Assembly (NCBI GenBank): GCA_944321885.1
Contig: CALUNB010000015.1
Coordinates: 1 to 48,178, forward strand
DNA length: 48,178 bases
Source of the DNA: an uncultured Bacteroidales bacterium
GTDB lineage: Bacteria > Bacteroidota > Bacteroidia > Bacteroidales > P3
Direction: 5' to 3'
Part shown: positions 42,354 through 48,178 of the stretch, one piece after another
Numbering within the stretch: the first letter of the stretch is position 1
Layout of the letters: each line of letters begins with the position of its first letter
Program-made: the position numbers and the translations under genes
Notes under the pieces: model-generated
What the model was told of the DNA's origin: nothing
Seen by the model: the letters and a program-made list of their open reading frames with translations, nothing else
Database searches by the model: none

Positions 42354-42384
42354 TTTGCAATTTAAGAAATTTGCGCTAATTTTG
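42354..42384 (+). promoter_or_regulatory. Promoter of tRNA-Cys
   Basis: TTTG at 42354-42357, 19-bp spacer, TAATTTTG at 42377-42384, about 50 bp upstream of the tRNA. Confidence 0.7.
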
Positions 42385-42436
42385 CACCCTCGTTCCACTG
42401 CGGTACAGGAAGTCTGTTTCCCCCGCAAGAACACAA

Positions 42437-42507
42437 GGTCTCGTGGCCGAGAGGTTAGGCACTGGTCTGCAAAACCACTTACAGCAGTTCGAATCTGCTC
42501 GAGACCT
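42437..42507 (+). tRNA. tRNA-Cys (GCA)
   Basis: 71-nt cloverleaf: acceptor GGTCTCG/CGAGACC, D-arm GCCGAGAGGTTAGGC, anticodon loop CTGCAAA with GCA at 42469-42471, T-arm AGCAG-TTCGAAT-CTGCT, and discriminator U, the expected identity base for Cys. CCA is not encoded. Confidence 0.96.
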
Positions 42508-42544
42508 CAACAAAGAAACGTCAAGCAGTCCGACAAGTTTCCCG

Positions 42545-42583
42545 GCGTTGAAAGATTCCAGTCCTTCTTTCAACGCTTTTTTT
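42545..42583 (+). terminator. Terminator downstream of tRNA-Cys
   Basis: Perfect 10-bp stem GCGTTGAAAG/CTTTCAACGC followed by TTTTTTT. Confidence 0.85.
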
Positions 42584-42868
42584 ATGTCCTCCATTCCTGC
42601 CGGGCGAACCGGTTCCGGCCCAAGCCCGGCCTTGACCGCCTTGGACGCCCCACAAAAAAGCCTTTCTTTGCCATATCGGTAACACCCCTGTAAATACATT
42701 AAATCCAACATGTTGCAGGAATTCCATCCTACTTTTTGTCGACTAGGCCCGTCTATCCGATATGGTGGAAAAAAGGACACGGGCTTGCGGTCGAAACCTC
42801 CCAACCCGGTTTCCCGGTTTCGGTTCCAAGCACAAGCCCGCGTTCCTCCTTTACCGGACTTCCTCCCT

Positions 42869-43005
42869 GGAAACTCCGTTTCCGTTTGCCTCTGCGCTCG
42901 GCTTTCGCTATCTTTGACTGTCGGCGAAGATAGGATGCGCCTCGGCATAGTCAAACCGGAAACTCCGTTTCCGTTTGCCTCTACGCTCGGCTTTCGCTAT
43001 CTTTG
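42869..43005 (+). promoter_or_regulatory. Duplicated promoter module upstream of the M14 carboxypeptidase
   Basis: A 48-bp segment occurs twice (42869-42916 and 42958-43005) with one difference. Each copy starts with the palindrome GGAAACTCCGTTTCC and contains TTTG-N20-TATCTTTG (TTTG at 42885 and 42974; TATCTTTG at 42909 and 42998). Between them GCGAAGATAGG faces the second TATCTTTGC as an inverted repeat. The second start point would be about 15 nt before the ATG. The rest of 42584-42868 shows no gene. Confidence 0.65.
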
Positions 43006-43026
43006 CAATAGATACACGTCTGCCGT

Positions 43027-44967
43027 ATGAAACACCCAATCCATCCAGAAAGCGCCCGAACAGGAAAAACAGCAAAACATTCGCCCCGGAGATGGATTCT
43101 CCTCACTTTTTCCCTTGCCCTTTCCTGTTGCATTTCCAACCTGGATGCCAAAACTTTTGCTCTGCATTGGTCCCCGACTGGAATCCAGTCCACGCCTCAG
43201 CTTGAAAACAATGCGGAAAACCAGCCTGCCATCCTAAACAGTTTCCAAAACGGACACCAACCCTCCATCGACAGTCTTTTCGGCCAACGGACCGAAATCC
43301 GTTTCCAATTCATCGCCACCGACCCGGCCCAAGCGGAAGCCATCGGCCGTATCGTCTCCATCGACCACCGGAAAGACTCCCTGTACACGGCTTATGCCAA
43401 CCGCCAAGAAATGCAAGCCTTCCTGAAGGCCGGGTACCGGATTGCCCGGCGGCTGGAACCCGGTACGGGTCACCACGAATCAACAACGGGCAGGGCTGCC
43501 GAGGAAAAACCAGCCTCCAAAGCCATCACCATGGCAAACAGCGTGGAGGAAATGAGCGGCTGGGACCGTTACCCCACTTATCCGGTTTACTTGGAAATGA
43601 TGCAAACTTTCGCCGCCCGGTATCCCGGCATCTGCCGCTTGGACACCATCGGCCTCTCGGTCAACCAACGCCTGATCCTCTGCCTCAAAATCTCAGACCA
43701 GGTGATGCAGGACGAAGCCGAGCCGGAATTCTTCTATTCCTCCTCCATCCACGGGGACGAACTCACCGGCTTCATCCTCATGCTCCGCTTGGCCGACCAT
43801 CTCCTCAAAGGCTACGGGACCGACACAGAAGCCACACGATTGGTTGACGGTATGCAGATTTACATCAACCCCTTGGCCAATCCCGACGGGGCCTATGCCG
43901 CCTCCGACCTGGACGTTTCCGGGGCGACCCGCTACAACGCCCGCTTTGTGGACCTGAACCGCAATTATCCCGATTTCTGGAGCGGCACCCCCTCCGGAAT
44001 CCAACAAGAGAACCTCGCCATGATGGACTACCTGTCCAAACACGATTTCACGATGTCGGTCAACCTGCACGGAGGTTCGGATGTGCTGAACTTCCCCTGG
44101 GACGGCTTCCGTTCCTCCCAACGCCGCCACGCCGATTACGACTGGTGGTGCCAAGTCTCGCAGCGCTACGTGGACAGCTGCCGCCGGGTCGATCCTTCGG
44201 CCTACCGGGACGTGAACGCCCAAGGTTATATCCACGGGGGAGATTGGTACGTGGTCCACAATGGCCGCCAAGACTATGTGAACGTTTACCACCACTGCCG
44301 GGAACAGACCTTGGAAATCTCGGTGGTCAAAACCCCGGACGCCGCGCAGCTGCCTTCGTTTTGGGAAACCAACCACCGCTCCTTGATCAACTATATGAAG
44401 GAAGCAACCTATGGCATACGAGGCATCGTGACCGATTCCCTTTCGGGCGAACCCCTCCGGGCTTTCATCCAAGTGGAAGGCCACGACCGGGACAGCTCCC
44501 AAATCCATAGTTCGGCCATCCACGGGGGATATTTCCGGCCTATCGCCGCCGGGACGTACGATTTGAGATTTTCCGCGCCGGGCTATCACGAAAAAATCAT
44601 AGAAAACATCGAGGTCCGGGATTTCACGTCCCAGATACAAGATGTACGCCTCTCGCCCCGCAGCCCTGAAAGCCTGCCATCCGATACTGCCGCCAACCAA
44701 CCCCTGGAAGAATTTCAAAAACAAAAAAACATATACCGTTTGTACCCGAACCCGGCTTCCCAGCAAGTCCATGTGGAGTCAAAAAACGGATTTTGCCTGA
44801 AAGCCCTCTACCGGGCAGCCGACGGGAAAAAAGTCCTTGGCTTCCCTGAGACCCGGATGCAAACGGCCCGAACCCTGGAAACCAGCAATTTGACCGAGGG
44901 CCTTTATATCTTGGAAATAAAAGGGATGAACGGAGAAACCACCCGTCTCCGCTTCGTGAAACAATAG
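43027..44967 (+). CDS. M14-family zinc carboxypeptidase with T9SS sorting domain
   Basis: A 646-residue secreted metallopeptidase. A basic N terminus precedes a hydrophobic signal segment (ILLTFSLALSCCISNL). The M14 domain supplies zinc ligands His242 and Glu245 (HGDELTGF) and His348 (NLHGGSDV), with catalytic Glu430 (TLEISVVK). DLNRNYPDFW is the substrate-binding Asn-Arg segment. A carboxypeptidase-regulatory-like fold follows (GIRGIVTDSLSGEPL...YDLRFSAPGYHEK). A type A sorting domain ends the protein (YRLYPNPASQQVHVE...GLYILEIKG), making it a predicted PorU client. It probably trims C-terminal residues from peptides outside the cell. Confidence 0.92.
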   Translation: MKHPIHPESARTGKTAKHSPRRWILLTFSLALSCCISNLDAKTFALHWSPTGIQSTPQLENNAENQPAILNSFQNGHQPSIDSLFGQRTEIRFQFIATDPAQAEAIGRIVSIDHRKDSLYTAYANRQEMQAFLKAGYRIARRLEPGTGHHESTTGRAAEEKPASKAITMANSVEEMSGWDRYPTYPVYLEMMQTFAARYPGICRLDTIGLSVNQRLILCLKISDQVMQDEAEPEFFYSSSIHGDELTGFILMLRLADHLLKGYGTDTEATRLVDGMQIYINPLANPDGAYAASDLDVSGATRYNARFVDLNRNYPDFWSGTPSGIQQENLAMMDYLSKHDFTMSVNLHGGSDVLNFPWDGFRSSQRRHADYDWWCQVSQRYVDSCRRVDPSAYRDVNAQGYIHGGDWYVVHNGRQDYVNVYHHCREQTLEISVVKTPDAAQLPSFWETNHRSLINYMKEATYGIRGIVTDSLSGEPLRAFIQVEGHDRDSSQIHSSAIHGGYFRPIAAGTYDLRFSAPGYHEKIIENIEVRDFTSQIQDVRLSPRSPESLPSDTAANQPLEEFQKQKNIYRLYPNPASQQVHVESKNGFCLKALYRAADGKKVLGFPETRMQTARTLETSNLTEGLYILEIKGMNGETTRLRFVKQ

Positions 44968-45000
44968 GTAGCCGAATCCATCCAAAAAGAAGACAAACGC

Positions 45001-45474
45001 ATGCAAATCACTTTCCTCTGCAACGGAAAAACCGAGGACACCTACCTGAAAGAGGGCATTGCGGTGTTTGAACAACGTATCCGCCGCTATATCCCCTACC
45101 AAAACGAAACCATCCCCGCCTTGAAAGGCACAAAGAACTTGCCCGTAGCACAACAGAAACAAAAAGAATTCGATGCCATGCGGAAATGGTTCGAAAAATC
45201 CGATTGCGTAATCCTTCTCGACGAACATGGCAAAGAGTTCAGCTCCATGGAGTTCGCTTCTTTCCTGCAAGGAAAAATGAACGCCGGAGTCCGCCACCTG
45301 ATGTTCGTCACCGGCGGGCCTTACGGTTTCGCGCCCGAAGCCTACGCCTCGGCATCGCACAAAATCTCCCTCTCCAAAATGACCTTCTCCCACCAAATGA
45401 TCCGCCTGTTGTTCACCGAACAACTCTACCGGGCCTTCTCCATCCTCAACCACGAACCCTACCACAACGAATAG
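45001..45474 (+). CDS. rlmH: 23S rRNA (pseudouridine1915-N3)-methyltransferase RlmH
   Basis: A 157-residue SPOUT-fold methyltransferase that modifies helix 69 of 23S rRNA. Visible motifs: LLDEHGKEFSSMEFASFL, the SAM-binding FVTGGPYGF, and the conserved C terminus MTFSHQMIRLLFTEQLYRAF with the final Tyr-His (EPYHNE). Length is standard. The start at 45001 gives the normal MQITFLCNGKTE. It follows the M14 gene by 33 bp and may be co-transcribed. Confidence 0.96.
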   Translation: MQITFLCNGKTEDTYLKEGIAVFEQRIRRYIPYQNETIPALKGTKNLPVAQQKQKEFDAMRKWFEKSDCVILLDEHGKEFSSMEFASFLQGKMNAGVRHLMFVTGGPYGFAPEAYASASHKISLSKMTFSHQMIRLLFTEQLYRAFSILNHEPYHNE

Positions 45475-45596
45475 CGGAAATCCATCCGCCCACATCATCA
45501 GATAGGCGGCAATCGCAAGGCTGGTCTGGTTCCAGCGACAAGTAGCGGGGACCAAATCCCGTTTAGGCCGGACCTGGACGGCAAATTTTAGAAGCC

Positions 45597-47648
45597 TCAA
45601 GCCCCCTCTTCCCGGGCCATTTTGAGGAAAACCGAAGGCGGCATGCCCGTCAAATCCTTGAATGCATTGACAAAAGTAGTATTTGACTTATAACCGACGC
45701 TTTCCGCAATGGCTTTAACCCAAATCGGTCATTAGACTTTGGGGAGATTGCCCGCTTGTGTCATGCAGCATGCTTCTCGCCTAGCCGAAGGCGTAGCGGG
45801 CTACGTCGAGGCGTAGCGAGAATCAGGATGCGGACAGAGGCGGGCAAGATGCCCGAAAGCCTCACTTTCCCAATCAAAAACGGACTCGGCGTGTCTAATG
45901 ACCGATTTGGGTTTAATCGTATAGTTCCCGTAATTCTTCCGGTCGGCCAATCGGGCACGGGCCGTGCGGATCCGGTACACGTTCAAGTAGGCGTTGAAAT
46001 TTTTCCGGTAGTGTTCGTTGATAACCTGCGAAACATATTTGCTGTTGGAATTGACCAAGGACGCCAACTTGCCCAAACTGAAATCGGTATCGCAATAGAC
46101 ATCCTCCCTCTCCATTACATTCCTGATAGCTTCCAGCAAAGCCCTCTTCTGGGCAGGGGCCAAACCCGGCCTTGCCTTGTCGGTTCCCTCTTCGCCGATA
46201 TCCTCTTTGGGTTCCGTAACCATCCCGGTCACCTCCGCCCTGGACTGCCGCAAACTTTTCCCCGTCCCCGTTTCTCCAGTTCCCGTTTTCCCTTCCGGGG
46301 GAAACCTTCCGACCCGGATTCCTCCGTTACGGTCTCCCGGATTTCCCCCTCCCCGCTCCAATCCGAAAGGAAGGATTCCCATCCATCCTCCGGCTCCGAC
46401 CTCCCGGTTTCTTTCGATTTCCGCTCCGAATCCATGGACTCACGGTTCATACCGTACAAGCTCCGATAGGCAGCCTCCAAGCGCCTTTTCTGGGAAAACA
46501 CGACACCGAACAGCAAGGCAAGCACCAGGAATCCGGCCGCAATGCCGCCTATCGCCCCCCACTGCATCCGGATCATGCGCTGCTTCTTTGCCGATTCTCC
46601 TTGCAAAGCGGCTATCACCGCATTCATCTCACGCATCTCGGCAATCGACTGGGCATGTTTTATCCTGTTGAATTCCTTCATGTTGAAAACCGAGTCTGAA
46701 AGAGCCAGATACTCTGCCTTGCATGCCAAGGACTTTTCCGTGTCCCCCATGCGGTCATAGACTTTCGAGCAAGCCTCCAAGGCCGAAATCGACAAATAAT
46801 CCCATCCGTTGCCACGGGAAAGCGCCAAGCATTTCCGGATGTAGAACAAACTCGAATCCATGTTTCCCAACTCGAACCAAGCCTTGTAAAGCTCCTCGTA
46901 GGAAGAAGCCTCATAACGGGAATCCAGTTTCCGGGAAAGCGGAATCAGACGGTGGAAGACCGGAACGGCCTCGGCATATTTTTCCTGGTTCACGAAGTCC
47001 AAACCGTAACAAAGCAAGTCCATATAAGCCTGTAAGGTATCACCCGGCTTCAAGAGTTGCCGGGAAAGGCCGTAATATTTGTGGAAATTATCCCGCTGTC
47101 CCGAAAGGCTGCACGCACCCGAAAGATTAATCAAAATGCTGTAATCCCGACCCGGCCTGGGATACTGCTTGCTCCATTCATAAGCCTTTTCATAATAATA
47201 GATGCCGGTCTCGTAATCGAGGAACGTACAATAGACGCTGCCGATTTTAAGGTAAATGTCAGGCAAATGGCTCTTATCGACCAAGGTCTCGCAAACCCGC
47301 AGAGCTTCCCCGTAGCAGGAAAAAGCCTGGGTATAATCACCTTGACGGTACCAGGCATCGCCCATTTTCATCCAGCTCAAGACACAGTACTGCTTGGAAG
47401 ACTCGTCCAAATCGTTCCGGTAACGGCCTGTCGCGATGGAGTACAAGGCAATGGCCGTATCCGAGCCTTCCGGGAAACGCTCGGCAAGACGAATCACATC
47501 GGGCATGGCCAAACGGTTGGCCCGTTCAAAGAAAGTATCGATATGGAAGGATTCTTCTTTGGCCCGCAAAGGCATGGAATCGGCCCGGACCAATGAGACT
47601 TCCGGCAACAAGCACAATAAGATTCCGTAAAAAAGTCCAGCCCTTCAT
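45597..47648 (-). pseudogene. TPR / transmembrane / AraC-type HTH regulator, broken by two frameshifts and a MITE
   Basis: Probable original start ATG 47648 (MKGWTF); removing one base from a T6 run continues it as a signal peptide ending LVRADS. The central reading (46229-47600) encodes TPR-like repeats and a transmembrane helix (AIGGIAAGFLVLALLFGVVF). A frame change around 46260-46330 leads into the AraC part (45801-46382 region: LGKLASLVNSNSKYVSQVINEHYRKNF). This is cut at NYGNYTIK by MITE copy 3; beyond it AIAESVGYKSNTTFVNAFKDL and a stop at 45597 complete the second HTH. Such regulators link an envelope signal to gene control. Three lesions make function unlikely. Confidence 0.8.
45719..45911 (+). 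mobile_element. MITE copy 3 (193 bp) inside the AraC-type regulator
   Basis: Same 19-bp terminal inverted repeats (CCCAAATCGGTCATTAGAC and its inverse), target duplication TTTAA (45714-45718 and 45912-45916). Nearly identical to copy 1. Removing it plus one TTTAA rejoins YTIK to AIAESVGYKS in the host frame. Confidence 0.92.
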
Positions 47649-47695
47649 CGGTTCGAACTTGAATCATCCGGGCAAAAATAGGCACAAAATCCATA

Positions 47696-47745
47696 CAAAA
47701 AAAAACGGCGTACCGGGACGGGCATCCTGCCCGTCCCGGTACGCC
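47696..47745 (-). terminator. Strong terminator of the T9SS cargo gene at the right edge
   Basis: Perfect 18-bp stem (GGCGTACCGGGACGGGCA with its inverse) and a TCC loop at 47707-47745, followed on the minus strand by a run of T. Confidence 0.88.
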
Positions 47746-47773
47746 TTCCGGAAAAAACAAAAACTTTAACAAA

Positions 47774-48178
47774 TTACCGCACTACCGACACCTTGAAAGT
47801 CCGGCTCTTGCCGTCCAAGGTCACTTGCAGGAGGTACATGCCGTTCTCCAAGCCTTCCACGTTCAGGACGTTGCTGGCCGAACGGGTTTGTTTTTCCATC
47901 ACCAAACGGCCCGAAAGGTCGTACAGCCGCATCATGGCAGGAGTAGCATCCAGCAGGTCCACATGCAGCTCGGTCGAAACCGGATTGGGGTAAACGGCAG
48001 CCTCGATACGCCCGCTTTCCTCGTTGGCGGCATCCAGCCATTCCTTGAGGTCGATGCGGTAGCCGAAACGTTCTATTCCACGAATACCGTAGCCCACGAT
48101 ATTCCAAGTGGTGAAAGACCCGAAAGACAAGTCTAAGCTTGCACTTGCCATCAACGGGCAACTGATTGGCGAGTGGTT
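47774..48178 (-). CDS. T9SS cargo protein, C-terminal part, cut by window edge
   Basis: The reading frame is open to the window edge (at least 134 residues), so the start lies to the right. The visible end is a type A sorting domain: AAVYPNPVSTELHVDLLDAT, MMRLYDLSGRLVMEKQT, LENGMYLLQVTLDGKSRTFKVSVVR. Upstream, SFGSFTTWNIVGYGIRGIERFGYRID belongs to an unidentified passenger. A methionine near 48151 is probably internal. It should be exported by the T9SS and processed by PorU. A strong terminator follows. Confidence 0.85.
   Translation of the reverse strand, partial: NHSPISCPLMASASLDLSFGSFTTWNIVGYGIRGIERFGYRIDLKEWLDAANEESGRIEAAVYPNPVSTELHVDLLDATPAMMRLYDLSGRLVMEKQTRSASNVLNVEGLENGMYLLQVTLDGKSRTFKVSVVR

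Noticed and set aside
42710..43030. Small gene upstream of the M14 carboxypeptidase
   Set aside because: The open frame spans the duplicated promoter repeats and has no protein-like pattern.

Overview
The window is a chromosomal segment of a Bacteroidales bacterium. Signs of this are promoters of the TTTG-N19/20-TAnnTTTG type, a porU type IX secretion (T9SS) sortase with several cargo proteins carrying C-terminal sorting domains, a long-insert signal peptidase I, and a complete hmuYRSTUV-type heme operon. Having a T9SS argues against Bacteroides proper and for a Porphyromonas-, Prevotella- or Tannerella-like relative. The genus cannot be fixed from the sequence alone. All names rest on motif recognition and translation by eye; no database search was run.

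Layout. 1-1421: 5' part of a type I restriction R subunit, in visibly AT-richer DNA. 1584-3551: two small membrane proteins, apt and ferritin. 3786-13093: six-gene heme operon on the minus strand (HmuY lipoprotein, TonB receptor, giant CobN-like HmuS, membrane protein, ExbB-like channel, DUF2149 protein). 13519-21724: housekeeping genes (PfkB kinase, dusB, ftsE, aldo/keto reductase, tig, clpP, lepB). 21726-30728: a low-density, rearranged zone with a broken TPR/HTH regulator, a broken T9SS cargo gene, tandem AAA/PD-(D/E)XK genes, an LRR surface protein, an integrase remnant and many repeats. 30914-45474: mainly core genes again (tamB, tsaD, porU, miaB, rpsU, tRNA-Cys, an M14 carboxypeptidase, rlmH). 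45597-48178: a broken TPR/AraC regulator and the 3' end of another T9SS cargo gene.

Most notable is a small non-coding mobile element (MITE) present three times: 193, 195 and 193 bp, with 19-bp terminal inverted repeats and 5-bp AT-rich target duplications, each readable in the flanks. Two copies interrupt two different TPR-membrane-HTH regulator genes, and the two insertions can be undone on paper to give continuous reading across each site. Each terminal repeat carries an outward-facing ATG, and one copy supplies an in-frame start to the gene it broke. Other repeat families are a GAGGGTG-ended extragenic element (four sites) and a palindromic promoter-bearing module upstream of porU and the M14 gene.

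Functionally, the hmu operon should take up heme and remove its iron, and ferritin lies just downstream on the same strand. PorU would process the sorting-domain proteins, including the M14 carboxypeptidase. tig and clpP form a protein-quality pair followed by lepB.
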